Origin: Sialis fuliginosa
Lineage: Eukaryota > Arthropoda > Insecta > Megaloptera > Sialidae
Assembly (NCBI GenBank): GCA_961205875.1
Contig: OY540814.1
Location: 23,566,151-23,630,150, forward strand
Length of the DNA: 64,000 nt
Reading direction: 5' to 3'
This document shows positions 13,501 through 25,500 of the stretch, in pieces; position 1 is the first letter of the stretch; each line of letters begins with the position of its first letter. The notes under the pieces are model-generated. The model was not told where the DNA came from, did no database searches, and saw only the letters and a list, made by a program, of their open reading frames with translations. Made by a program: the position numbers and the translations under genes.

Positions 13501-16500
13501 TCGAGCTGTCTTGCTGACAGAGCTATGTGATCGCTGGCATGCAGACTTGTTGAACCAGGCTGCAAGAATAACAACAACACTTATAAAGTTATTTCGTCAA
13601 CTTTGGATTTATGCTCTGTAAACGTACCGTTACCGCTGATGGCAGGTTGGTGAGGGGCTGCGGCAGAGAAGGGAGCCCCCCCGCCGTAGCCTGCAGCAGC
13701 GGTGTCTGGTCCAGATCCTCGTGAGGCTTGTACGGTGCCACCACCTGTCTTGGCAAGTGGTTGTACTGTTGCTGCCAAATACAACGCATCAGTACAGTTT
13801 AACTCGATTGTAAACCGTGAAAATAAATAATAAATACTTACACCGAAATAGAACAGGTCACCAAAATATGCTCCGTCTAAACCCACATGCCCTACACAAA
13901 TAAAAACACATTGTTCATTACCGCAATGTTCCTGTAATAATGTACTAAAGGTACAGTCAAAATTGGTTAAGTAACGTTATATTATTATTTTAGTATTATA
14001 ATTTATTTAGCCTTTCAACTAGGACTGTTATGCTTGATGCGGGGATCGTTTATTAATACCCGTAGTTAAAGGGTTAAATAAAGATATTTTGTTTTAATTT
14101 TTTATAGATAGTAATAACCGAGTCTGACTGTGGACTAATAATTCAGGCTGTCTAGGCTACAAAGTACCTAAAATAGGAATTTTTAGGTACAATTTTGCTA
14201 CTTACAGGCCAAAAACACGCTTTTTTAAGCTGTAATAACTAATAAAGTTTAACTTTTCTTAAGTTGATACCTCTGGAAAATAAACATTTTTTTAGTACAG
14301 AACATTTACTGAAAATTAGGACCTGATATCTTCAAAAGTAAAATTGTTCAATTCTTTAAAAAATGGTAGCACTAAAAATTTTTTTATTATAAACCAATTC
14401 AATTGTTTCATAGAACCAACAATATTAAAATAATAATAGCTAAGAACCTGCTCTAAATTATTTTTTTGTATAATACTTATTTAGACCGCTATTCAGCAAA
14501 AATCAGAAAATCTGAAGAATTTTGCAATTGAACCATGGTTTACACATGATGCGGGCAACCAAAATCGGAGCAAACTTAGGGTTTTATACTAAACCACATT
14601 TGTAACAAATCCTGTAAGTAGCAAAACTGTACTTAAAAAAACCTGTTTTAGCCTTCACAGCCGGGACTATAAAACTAATCTGAATTAACATAAAATAAAA
14701 ATAAAATAAATAATAAATGCTACCACATGATGCACGTACATACAGACTATATGACTACATCAGGCTTTAAATATTGAGAAATTAACTGAAAATTATAAAT
14801 ATTTTCCACTGACTCAGGTATCAAAAGTTCTTCAGCATAAGCTAAAAAATTGATTTAAAAAATATATTTTCCTGATCCAAAATCTTGGAAAAAGGGTCTT
14901 AAAGGGGTAAAAAGGGGGCTCAAAGTTAACATATAAAATACTTTAATATATTTATATTTATATAGTATTTTATATTATGGCGTATTAATATTTTAAGCCT
15001 GGTTAAAACTATTAATATTTATATAATAACTCATGGTCATTTTGTATAAATGATGAAGCTAAATAAAATATACAGATGATTAGCAACTTTTCATACCAAT
15101 TATTCAATAATTAATTGTTGTTATGATGTATGAAATAATAAAATTTAAAATAAATCCATATGAACTAAGTTTCCGGACTGTTATCCATGTTGTTGTATTT
15201 CCTTACTTGACAGAGTTTTCTTCAGAAGTGTTTTTGAAACTAAAACTCTTCTGATATGAGAGTCAAGTAAGGAAATACAACAACTTGAACAACAGTCCAG
15301 ACATTCAGTTCATATGTACAACGGCCACGAAAGCTAACAAAAGTAAAATAAATACACATCTATTCTTATTCAATTTTGTGTAAAAAAGCACGATATTGAT
15401 AATGATAATAGCGCATGTACCCAGCGATCTGACATTTATCTCATTAATGGAAAAAGATTAACTTTACTTTAACAAATCACTTAAACATTTCAAGTAGTTT
15501 AAATGAATTGAAAACTACTTAAATGCAGTTGAATTCAAGTTTAAATATCTTTGTCCGTTACTGAGATGTAACATCCTGATTCAGGCCGCTGGGTATAGTA
15601 CTTTATGCTACACCGTTCCACAAACACAAAGTACTACTGAGATGGTTCTCTACGTTTATGCTTACCGTCAATAGTGTTAATCAGCTCTACACAAAAAAAT
15701 AAATAATATTCATAATCAATTCAACGCATCACGACATCTCTCTCTTTAATTATTTTTAGGTTCTAGATAAAAACAACTATAATTTAATTATTGTTAATTA
15801 ACGCAAAGATTATTCTATTATTTTATCTAAAACCTAATAGTTTAGTTAGTAAATGATTAGTTTATCTGCGAGATAATAATAATAACACATGAGGGATTCA
15901 GTCGATAACTGCTTCAACTCGTGAAAGTAAATAACAAAGTAACAATGTAACGTAACTAACCTGTATGTTTGAGATCGCCCTGAGGTGCGCTGATCATCTC
16001 TGATCTCAGTTTGCGCCTTGTGGATGAGTACTTTGACTCTGAGCGAGAAAAGGTGTCTGTCGGCCTATTGGGAGCTGACGGCAGGTTTGTTCCTATGTAG
16101 GCAACCGTGTGAGCTGGGTCAAACAGACCAGTCTTGCCATTAGCCAGCACGCCCTTCCACATTGCACTCCCGCCTGTTTAAAAAACTAGTTATTAACGAA
16201 TACTTGAAAATTATTTCAGGAAGAATGGGAGTACTTTTGAAAATATTACCATAAATCTGAAATTTTGAGGAATGAAAGATAACTATATCAAATATTCACT
16301 GTCAATTTTTTTTTTAGATTGATTGTCCACACCGTTTTTAAGGAATTCATTTTAAATAATAAATGCAAAAATTTGATGATAACCCCAATGTGATTAAAAA
16401 TAATTGATGCAGTGCGGCAACACTGCAAGATCTTTGAATAGGGCGAAATTCAAAATATTTCTGAGCCTGCAGCAGTCAAAGCATAATCTCCACTCCTCCT

Positions 16501-18606
16501 TAAGTATCGTTTAAATACCTGTACTAGTGACGGCTCCCTTGTCCAGCACAGTGATGATATCCCCAACACGGTGCTGCAGCTTGTCCTTCCTGCTGGGCCC
16601 AGGCTCAGACTCAGCAACCGCCTGTACTTGCTCTGGCCTGCATTCAGGCAGCATTGTCGCCAACTCAGAGAACTTGGGCCTCTTGGCCAGGTCGTGTGTC
16701 CAGCACCTGTTCATCACTCCGTAGTACTCCCTCGGACAGCATTCCGGCTGCTCTAGACGCTGGTAGTTAGGCTCGTCTATCGCCTCGAGTATTTGGTGGC
16801 CCGTGAGAGCAGCCCACGGTTGGAAGCCATAAGAGAACATCTCCCACAGAGTGACGCCGTATGCCCACACATCGCTGGCTGAAGTGAACCGCAGGTAACT
16901 TATACATTCTGGAGCGCACCTGTGTTAATAATTACTCAATTAGTACGGTGTTAGATGATGGTCGTAGTTGTGAGTACTTACCAAGCTATTGGCAGTTTGA
17001 GGTGAACGTTGAAATTAGTTTGGTAATAGTCTTTTCCTTGACCAAGAGCACGGCTCAATCCAAAGTCAGATATCTTCACTTTATTTTTAGAAAATACAAG
17101 AATATTTCTAGCTGCTAAATCTCTGCAATAAATAGACACGTCATAAAATTTTATTAGTTTTAAATTAAGAATGTTATAAATTTGATGAGTTAACAATGGA
17201 TATTACTAACAATGTCTATAAATTACATAAAAAATGATTAAATATTGTAGAAAATATCCAACCAATTCACAGAACAACTAGGAATTATACAGAATGACTA
17301 GAGATTATGTAAAATAATTAGGTACAAAAGGACTAGTAACGTATGTAAATATACCTGTGTATCAGTCGTTTGTTTTCTAAATACTGCATTCCATCACATA
17401 TTTGTAGAGCAAAGTCGCACAGAGTGAGCACAGGGAAGCTGGCTCTAAGCGACGGCTCTTTAAGGCATTCCAGTAACGATCTCAGCGGAGCTAGCTCTGT
17501 CACCTGAACACACAACGCCCATATGTAATAAACACTCACCTTACACCATCCATTCAGAAGCTAACGCAACTGACTACATATTAAACAAACAAATTAAGTC
17601 CAATCAATATCACACAAAGTAGAATTGTCTTTGTTTATACGTGAGTTTATTTGATGAGGTTTGTAGTCAGTGGCTTTAGCTTGTGTTGTTTCCCTTACCA
17701 ACATAAGGCTATCAGTGTCTAAGACTACCCCATACAATCTGACAATGTGTTCATGGTCTATTGAGTGCATTATCGCAGCCTCTTTCAGGAACTCTATCGG
17801 GTTACTCTGCATCCTCTCACGGGACAGACATTTGATAGCCACTTGGATCTGTTAATTGTATTTACACATTAGTTTAAGATCAAATAACAATAAATATCAA
17901 TATTTCTTGCTCAAAACATATATATTTAGATAAACTAACTCTGTCTCCATCGTTGGTCCACACGCCTTGCTGCACGACCCCGAATTCCCCCATTCCAAGC
18001 TCCTTGTTGACAACAATGCTCTCCGCACTGATAATGTGCTTGTTTGGCATGCGGTGGGGTTCCGTCCTTTCGTTAGCAGCCCCACAGCGACCCTCTTCTG
18101 AAGGGGGCCCAATCCCACTTCCGCCCACTCCCTGCCACCCATTTAATTTCTGTTTTACAAGTTTTAGAAAAAAAAATTAAAAGAAAAAAAATAAAGAAAA
18201 TTGGAATGAGTTCACTAACCTGGTCATTTTTATTTGGAAGTAACATTTTTTTGAACTTGGACAGGTAGTTCTGCGGGTAGTATTTGTTAAAATACTTCTT
18301 GAGACGGCGCATTTCGGGCTTGGACATTCCGAGCTGATATAGGTCTTCTTCAGTCACATATTTTAGCTGAGATGTGTTTTGTATTTTCAGATCGTTCCTG
18401 TGAATACAAGTACATATTGTTATAAACATGTGTATATAAATGCAAGTACACGAGGTAGAACGTACTTGATGCTGTTATAATAATGTTCCAATTCAGCTTC
18501 AATTAAAAATTCGTATAACCCGGGTCCTTTCGATTCTATAAATATGAAAATTATAAAGTTTAGAGTTTATTTATAAGTATGATTAAATTTTAAATAATTT
18601 ACCCAT
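7561..18606 (-). CDS. Ack: Activated Cdc42 kinase (Ack/TNK2 type), UBA-containing isoform
   Basis: Non-receptor tyrosine kinase acting downstream of Cdc42. Exons (minus): 18606-18603, 18535-18466, 18397-18220, 18149-17940, 17848-17699, 17503-17355, 17122-16982, 16919-16519, 16173-15961, 13891-13842, 13771-13628, 13559-13389, 13102-12686, 8853-7840, 7779-7561; 1176 residues. Only four coding bases (ATGG) lie in the first exon. Order: SAM-like region (about 5-70); kinase with Gly loop GMGEFG (136-141), VAIK Lys160, HRDLAARN (253-260), DFG (273-275) and loop Tyr286/287; SH3 (about 405-462); CRIB ([15 protein letters not shown], 495-509); Pro-rich disordered region including PPPSY and PLPPR; C-terminal UBA-like domain (from about 1105). 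This order is the signature of the Ack/TNK2 family. The gene lies downstream of the ZAD gene on the same strand. Confidence 0.93.
8854..10657. other. Ack intron, including the 3' UTR of the alternative last exon
   Basis: AT-rich sequence with no further exon seen. The bases just left of 10658 should be the 3' UTR of the shorter-domain isoform. A small hairpin GCTGCCAAC/GTTGGCAGC lies around 9471-9499. Confidence 0.5.
10658..12103 (-). CDS. Ack: Alternative terminal coding exon of Ack (no UBA domain)
   Basis: A 482-codon open frame begins directly after an acceptor (AATAG at 12108-12104) in phase 0, which fits the phase-0 donor of the exon ending at 12686. It closes with TGA at 10658-10660. 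Translation is a serine-, tyrosine- and asparagine-rich, probably disordered chain ([10 protein letters not shown] at the start, [11 protein letters not shown] at the end). The exon at 8853-7840 is also phase 0 at its start, so the two are interchangeable. Using this one gives about 1247 residues without the UBA domain. No internal donor that would rejoin the UBA exons in frame was found, so it looks like a mutually exclusive last exon. The bases 11893-12103 lie upstream of the first ATG in the frame but are also coding. Confidence 0.7.
   Translation of the reverse strand, partial: QRLRSSLTSLNDSANSAFRLPLWDRASAEFCFAKSREILTKPFLSEKPQDDPNTPVDESTLKRSDSKRGSMRQKNQNVQENKPQDVNNVEQNPDQNKAEQQKQYKYRNDSARYHITEPTAPHNSYRDIKTAHENAASQNAAERKVIYDQKVLQKKLLDLVIDDSILENSSCNIDTNPFRNGSLRTLTKSDTMTRKTYVNSNYIFSPEYGNKGFVPYSKCKYVQSPMKNSGAYWYGDQQNGINYSINEFVPAGGENTYMDQWEMYDDQYAQKNNYTQQYDTEYYQQMQLERTRLFYEPCAISPGRPRALSLSETRNAARNQVFKKSGKTIRERNLRRQSYNPQIPDSSSSDSEYTSAGSVTHSDMELRNRGRRKHSNLSRLSTSNSSIRSDLLPQTRREIYAHEAANVFKFPNKSSSKNVDLALKNVQKNLATADMQYLRPDSGFKSMSKSPPPSSSALSGLSPTTVARWQHISDSSSDSSL
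14128..14668. mobile_element. Inverted-repeat element in an Ack intron
   Basis: Sequence around 14150-14207 (…TTTTGCTACTTACAGG) pairs with 14610-14660 (CCTGTAAGTAGCAAAA…). Outer ends also resemble each other (GGCTGTCTAGGC near 14147, its partner GCCTTCACAGCC near 14651). The roughly 540 bp between have no coding capacity, as expected of a non-autonomous DNA transposon. No clear target duplication was found, so the ends are approximate. Confidence 0.5.
15157..15316. repeat. 160-bp fold-back sequence in an Ack intron
   Basis: Both ends read CATATGAACT-like inward, and the arms include a nearly exact stretch (TTGTTGTATTTCCTTACTTG, 15192-15211) paired with CAAGTAAGGAAATACAACAA at 15265-15284. 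The loop is about 50 bp. It lies roughly 350 bp downstream, in transcription direction, of the candidate microexon. It could be a MITE or an intronic RNA hairpin. Confidence 0.65.
15666..15686 (-). CDS. Ack: Candidate 21-nt microexon inside the Ack CRIB motif
   Basis: On the minus strand a pyrimidine-rich acceptor (TTTTTTTGTGTAG) and a consensus donor (GTAAGC) flank exactly 21 bases. The upstream exon ends in phase 1 (ACA G) and the downstream exon starts in the matching phase. Inclusion therefore adds seven residues, ELINTID, with no frameshift: [14 protein letters not shown]. The insertion falls between the two conserved halves of the Cdc42-binding motif. It is probably an alternatively spliced cassette; without RNA data a chance pairing of sites cannot be excluded. 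Confidence 0.6.
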
Positions 18607-18962
18607 TGTAAATGCAATTTATTTAAGCATTGGTGTACGTGTAATGAAAAAAAAATTGAAAAATTAAATACAAGTAATCTATTTAAATTATTTGTTGTAA
18701 AAAAAATTCTTTCCGTCAAGTCTACAATAATATGCCATTTCTTTTTAATGACAACTCATGCGAAACAACAATTTCTATGTTTTTTACTAGAGTGATATTT
18801 TACTGACGTATATAGAAATCTGTTGATCTATAGCCCCATCTCTGCTTGATTTAATATAACCAAAACATCAGTCATTGAAGTTAATTTGGTTCATATCTGC
18901 ACTAAAAATAAATAATAACTCGGATTTTATTATCAAACGTATTTATTTATAACAAAATTAAA
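18607..18962. other. Short spacer between the ZAD gene and Ack
   Basis: Only 356 bp separate the ZAD stop codon from the Ack start codon, both on the minus strand. The interval must contain the ZAD 3' end and either the Ack promoter or an Ack 5' UTR intron. No distinct motif was recognised beyond the ZAD polyadenylation signal. Confidence 0.5.
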
Positions 18963-21460
18963 TTAATGCAGTTTCTCCTTCCCGTTAGTAATTAGATCTT
19001 TCTCTTGCTCAGTTATATCAACACCAGCCCTTATTTTCTCTCTGATATGCATTTTGACGTGTTTTTTGAGAATTGTAGATGTGTGGAATCCTTTCTGGCA
19101 AATATTACACAGGTACGGTCTCTCATCTTTATGGACTCGAATGTGATGGTTCAACGCAGATAGTAGCTTGTACGTTTTATTGCATAAATGACACGCATAT
19201 CTAAAACGTAAAAACTGGTTGATTTTATTCACTTTCTTTAAATTCAGAATAACTACAAAACGAAATGAGATATTATAACGAAACAAACTTTATATTAAAG
19301 AGCGATTCAATATCTTTAAAATTATATCAAACACTTCATCATTTCCTGAATTTTTTTTACTTAAAATCAACTTTCCGTAATTTAATTAAAAAAATAACAC
19401 TTTAGAACTGTTATCCATGGAAAACTAATTTTCTATTGATTTATTACATTGAATATTAAAATGTTATGCATCAATTTAAAGTTAAATTCTCTTTAATTTA
19501 AACTGATTCGCGTTTAAATATCTTTTTCCGTTACTGAAATACAGGTATTTAAAGTAGTTAGGCACTGACCTCCTTTCGTCGGAATGTCTGGTCATGTGGC
19601 TCTTGAGCTCGTACAGCGTGTAGCATCCCTTGCCGCAGATGCTACACAGTATCCTCGGCGGTGGTGGGTTGTTCTCATGCTTAATCCTGATGTGACACTG
19701 TAGACCGTAGCGAGACCTGTAAGTCTTCGGGCATAAAGTGCACGTTAAGACTTCCTCTGACGGTTCCTTCGAGTGGTTAGACACATGCCTGTTGAGCAAA
19801 GTGTAATCAGAATCATTACAAACTGAGACATGTCTGTGTAGTGCATTTACCGTTTGATCCTCTCCCTGAGGACACTCTTGCCGCAGACATTACAGACAAC
19901 AAACTCCTGCTGCCGCTCGTGCTTGATCCGCAGATGCTTCCGGAGCGCTATCGAGTGCGCCAGCTTCTTGCCGCACTCTGGACATTGCACACAGATCTCG
20001 TCTTTCGGCCTGTGTATCAGCTTGTGGTACTCTAGCTGGTTCACTGAGATAAACCCTGTTGAAAGTCAATTATATGAATATTCAACAGTGACAAATCTTC
20101 GTAATGACTTACGTTTATCACAGGTTTCACAGACGTGTTTTCTCTCTGCGTTGTGGCACATTACATGTCGCTTTAGTTTCTTACTGTCAAATATCTTATT
20201 ACAATAGGGACACGGTGCAGACTCCAGCTGTTTCTGCTGAAGCTGCCGTTTTGTTTTGTATATTTCTCTGTAGGTATCGTCGTGAACATATCTGTAAAGA
20301 AACAAAAGCTGTGACTACAAAATGACTCACCTAAATGATGTTAATTAAGACAGATACCTGTGGTGTCTCCTGAGGGCAAACTCGTGTGCCAGTGTCTTCC
20401 CACAGAGCGGGCACTGGACGCTGACCTCGTCCCTCGGTCTGTGGGACAGTCGGTGCCTGACCAGTTCGCATCTCTCTGCGTACTCCCTGTCACAGTCTGG
20501 GCACTTGTGGCGTTTCCTCTGTCTCGTGTGGCTTTCTACGTGCCTCTGCAGCACCTTGCTTGAACTGAACTTCTTGTCACAGAACTCGCAGACAGTCTCC
20601 CTATCATTGACATCAGGAAGAGTGTCTGTTGATGTTATATTTGATTTATGAACATTTGAATGACTGACTAGCTCTGATTTCTTGATGAATGACTTCTTGC
20701 ACACTTGGCACTGATGTTTTTTCTGTTTGATGTGCAAGTCAACATGTTTCTGCAAAACGCGCTGGCTCCTGAACCCTCTGTTACAGTATTTGCATGACAG
20801 AGCCAATAGATCAAAGCTATCTACCTTTCTATTTCGTAGTTTTCGTTCTCTGACTCGACGGATTTGTACTGGTTCCGATTTTAAAACTGTCTCTTCATTT
20901 GAATTACTCAGTTCATCTTTTACTTCCATATTACATAAATAATCTAAGAAAAAAAAAGTAATATAATCATTTTCAATTGCTTATATCTATTTGTAAATAC
21001 CTGAATTGTCGATTGAATCATCATTTCTTATCATTTCAATTTTAACATCATCGTTTACAATTTCTTCAAGTTTTACAACTTCTTCAGTTTCATTTTGATT
21101 GTTTAATTTAGATACATGTTCTTCAAAAGGATTGAACTGTTGAGTTCTTAGTATTTCCTTTAAGATATGTTCAGATTCTTCACATAGTATTTTAAAAGAA
21201 TGGGCTACGTTTATTTTATCTATACAATCAAGGCATATCAGGAAAGGTAGACCGTCATTTGGCAGAATCTATTGGATTGAAATATTACAAATTAATATAA
21301 TACTTTAAAAACATGTAAATTGTTTATTTACATTAACACGACAAAATGTTTTTAATTTTTCCACTACGTCTGTTGTAGTTATCAGTTTCATTTTTTGTTT
21401 CCTTAATAGGCAAGTTCGACAGATTTTGATAAAATCTGTTATTGTAATATTTCTTGACAT
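18963..21460 (-). CDS. ZAD-domain C2H2 zinc-finger protein, 13 fingers
   Basis: Probable sequence-specific nuclear DNA-binding protein of the insect-expanded ZAD family. Exons (minus): 21460-21332, 21268-21001, 20943-20358, 20291-20113, 20055-19851, 19788-19570, 19200-18963; 607 residues, all junctions in phase. The N-terminal ZAD carries its four zinc-binding cysteines as ICRTCL (C14, C17) and LICLDC (C55, C58). An acidic linker follows to about residue 180. Thirteen C2H2 fingers span about 183-580, from CKYCNRGF to CNICQKGF...HVKMH. Two fingers (CPYCNKIF and CNVCGKSV) are one residue shorter than standard between the second Cys and first His. AATAAA on the minus strand at 18942-18947 is a good polyadenylation signal. 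Its start codon faces CTCF across 1.07 kb. Orthologue not assigned. Confidence 0.9.
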
Positions 21461-22529
21461 ACTTTAATAAATGTTTTTTAAATAATTTTATGAAATGTCA
21501 CTTTGCAATGTTATGAACATGCAAGAACAAAACTATCTATTCTTCATCTATGCCAAGTGGCATTTATCATAGATAAAATATATAAAATGGCGCTCAATTC
21601 AAATTGATGATTTAATTATATTATTTTGATTGTTGGATTTAAATAATAAAAATGCTTTATTTAATTATAATTTATTTTAAATTATTCATTGAAATCAATG
21701 AATAAACTATTTGATTATATCTATACATCAAATAAATAATGTAATTTTGTTTATAACATATCTATTAATAAATATTGTAATCTATATACAAATCTATACA
21801 GATATTTGATTATTTATTTTCTTTTGATAAAGCATCTGCGCGAAAAATATGCGCAGTAAATAACGTACCGTTATTGGAGAGATTCAAACTGCATAGATTA
21901 CCATGTTGCCGAGTCGATTGTAACGCTAGTTTCGCCATCTCTGAATCCATTTCATAGTCCATGACGCCATTTTAATAGAACGCCCTCATAGGAGCATTTC
22001 GGAGTTAAAAGGTATTTAAATATAAACTTTATGTTATTTATTCCTTTTAGTTGCTCTAAATCATTGTAAAATTGCCACCGAGTAAATTAAAATCTATAAA
22101 CGGCCGTTCCTGTAAAAAACAATGTCGTTATTCCGTCGCTTCGTTGGAGACAACAGCATTTTCACTTTTTGATAAAGCCTCCATATTGATGACAGCGCCG
22201 ACTGTGCTAATTCTCTGAATTCTTCGTTATTCTGATGCCCCCTGTATTTTAATTTGTGAAAACTACAAAATGTCAACCTCTTTAATTACATTTACTTACA
22301 TTTCATGTTACCTGACTTTCGTGATTAATTTATTATTGTATATTTGAGGCGGGCATAATGGATTGGTTTTTCAGAAATTAATTAAATAGGACAAAACCGT
22401 TTTGTCGATAAAATGATGTTTAAAATTTATTGTGGTTCAATATTAAAATAAAAATATGTGTTTATTGTCACAATATTATAAGTGTTATAATAATTATTAA
22501 AAAATAGATTACGATAATACGTAGTCAAA
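21461..22529. promoter_or_regulatory. Bidirectional promoter region, ZAD factor / CTCF
   Basis: The two start codons face away from each other across 1,069 bp. The block 21860-22010 is less AT-rich than its surroundings and contains GACGCCATTTTAATAG and a possible donor AAAAG|GTATTT at 22012. This would fit a non-coding first exon of CTCF spliced to a weak acceptor at 22505-22506. No TATA box is obvious, which suits broadly expressed regulators. The assignment rests on gene arrangement; initiation sites are inferred. Confidence 0.5.
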
Positions 22530-25500
22530 ATGACTACGCAGTTCACCGCCAGCGAAATAAAGCTAGAGGGAGCGGACGACAGCGCAGAGAATGTAACAGA
22601 AATACAGAATTACCTCGACTCGTTCAACAAAGAGATAGAAGGCGCAGATGGAACGATAACACAATTAACAGGTATGTTAGATGTTAACAATCAATCAGTA
22701 CCTGTTTAATATGTGTTTAACGCATTACAGAAGTGGGCCGGGAAGGAGACGATGATGATGAAGGAGGTACATATTTTGTGGACCAAGCTGGACACTATTA
22801 CTATCAGGCCAACTCAGATTCACAGCCTGTGCTTGCGCTGCAAGCCGACGATGATGGGGATGATAATGTTGGTTCAGCTGGCGAGGAAACGGAAGAGTTT
22901 GTGATTCACAGAGAGGATGTAGATGATGACGATGATCAAGATGGTGGAACAGAACTTAAAGTGAATTATTTATGATATGTTTGTATTTTTAGTTACTTAT
23001 ACTGTGTAACTTTTGACAGGGAACAATAATAAGTGAGAACGGCTCAAACCAGATGCTGATTGAATCAGGTGAAGCTTTCCAGACAGTTACAATTGTCCCT
23101 TCGGAAAGTGAAACTGGAGAAGTAAGCTACGTGTTGATTGTCCAGCAGCCTGATGAGGATGGTGAGGGGACAGAAGTAGATGGAGTTGACCCATCTGACG
23201 AACAAGCTGCTCTTAATGTGTATGACTTTGATGATGCAGAAGAAGCGGTGAGTTGTAATATATTTGTGTGTGTTCTCTACTACTACTAATACTACTGGAT
23301 ATATATATTTGATTTTATATTTAATATGTATATTTGTTTCAGGAGAGCGGAGTCGTTGGTGACTCTGAAGCTGAGGATGACAAGTCAAAGATAGTGAAGA
23401 TAGTTGCTAGCCGCAAGTCTCAGACAGTAACGCAGGCTCACATGTGCAACTACTGCAACTACACGAGTCCGAAGCGATATTTGCTGTCGAGGCACATGAA
23501 GAGTCACAGCGAGGAGCGGCCGCACAAGTGCAGCGTATGCGAGCGTGGCTTCAAAACGCTGCCATCGCTGCAGAATCATGTGAACACGCACACGGGCACG
23601 AAGCCACACAGGTGCCGGTACTGCGAGGCCGCGTTCACGACGTCCGGTGAGCTGGTCAGACACGTACGCTACAGACACACACACGAGAAGCCTCACAAGT
23701 GCCGCGAGTGCGACTATGCCAGTGTAGAGCTGTCGAAGCTCAAGCGGCACGTTCGGTGCCACACGGGCGAGCGACCGTACCAGTGCCCGCATTGCACGTA
23801 CGCCAGTCCAGACACGTTCAAGGTATGTAGTTTTTTTTATTGCAGGGATTTATAAAACCAAAGAGTACTTACTATACAAGGTGAGTCATATTAGGTGGAA
23901 CAAACTTGAGCAGTTGAAACTTTTCATGAGGGAGTTACAGACCCCCAAAGATTTTTATTCTTGAGGGGTGATTGTGTTATTTAACTTTGACAGCTGAAGC
24001 GGCACCTACGCATTCATACAGGAGAGAAGCCGTACGAGTGCGACGTGTGCCACATGCGGTTCACGCAGTCCAACTCGCTGAAGGCGCACAAGCTGATCCA
24101 CAGCGCTGTTGACAAGCCTGTGTTTGCATGCCAGCTGTGCCCGACAACATGTGGCCGCAAGACAGACCTACGTATACACGTGCAGAAACTGCACACATCT
24201 GCAGACAGGCCGCTGCGGTGTAGGCGATGCGGAAAGCAGTTCCCTGATAGATACAGTTACAAGGTTGGTGTCTCTTGTTCACTTTAATGTTTATAGATAT
24301 CCTTTGCAGCTTAATTAACTTACTTAGCATTTTATTAACTGAAAATAGTTAAGGTACTGGCACAAGTTTTGGATCATACTCCAGTGTTTAATTAAATGTG
24401 TTGAATTAGAAATATTTGTTGATATTAATCATAATCTATAGACACTTAACTCTAAAACAGCTTAATTTGATGACAATCGGCCCATGAGTGTCAAAATGGT
24501 GGACATTTATACTAATTATTAGTGTAATCTATTTATTAATTATTATATTATCATGGCATCTGCTTTAGGTTGTTTCAAAAAGCCAATCAATAAAAAACAA
24601 AACTTTGCTCTTAAAGCTGCCAAGACTGGTACCAGTACCTTATTTCAATTTGTTCCTATTCCCAAAACTACCAATGTATTAATATATAAATAAAAATTAC
24701 TGTTGAGCCTTGAAATTGAGTGTATTACATAATCTAAATTATTATTGTAGGTCCACAACAAAACCCACGAGGGTGAGAAATGCTTCCGGTGTGAGCTGTG
24801 CCCTTATGCATCTGCATCTGCGAGGCACCTGGAGTCCCACATGCTGATCCACACGGACCAGAAACCGTTCAGGTGTGAGCTGTGTGACCAGGCATTCCGG
24901 CAGAAACAACTGCTGAAGCGTCACCAGAATCTGTACCATAATCCGGCATACGTACCACCAGCGCCGCGTGAGAAGACTCACGAGTGTCCGGAGTGCGGCC
25001 GTGCGTTCCGTCACAAGGGCAATCTAATAAGACACATGGCCGTGCATGACCCCGATTCGGATTTACAGCGGCACCAGTTTGCGCTCAAGATAGGCAGGCA
25101 GAAGAAGGTCCACATGGTAGACGGGCGTCGGGTAGAGGTGCTTCCTACTAGCGACGATGAGGACGGCGAGGTGATGGCAGTCGAGGCATCTGACGGGCAG
25201 CAGTATGTCGTGCTAGAAGTGATCCAGCTCGGAGATGATGACGGTACAGGTGGTGGTGATGATGCTACAGCTGCTGCGCTTCTAGACGCAGATGAGATGC
25301 TACCCGATGGTGAGCTAGACGAAGCTGACGTGCTGGCCGCGCTCCAGCACTCAGAGCGGTTGCAGAAGGGTTCCAGGTGTACTGACGTTGATGGTGTTAA
25401 GAGGTTCGACACAGAAAAGGATATGGAGACGTGTTTTGGATTTGACGTAAGTAGAGCTGTGTCTCTTTAAGGGGTTAGATCTAATTGTCACTTCGAAAAA

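Noticed and set aside
22094..22276. 60-codon minus-strand frame between the ZAD gene and CTCF
   Set aside because: It overlaps the probable CTCF 5' UTR intron and lacks a family match; a shorter MEALSKSEN frame in the same place ends after 18 codons.
23385..23792. 135-codon minus-strand frame opposite CTCF
   Set aside because: Mirror of the zinc-finger exon, whose Cys/His codons suppress stops on the other strand.
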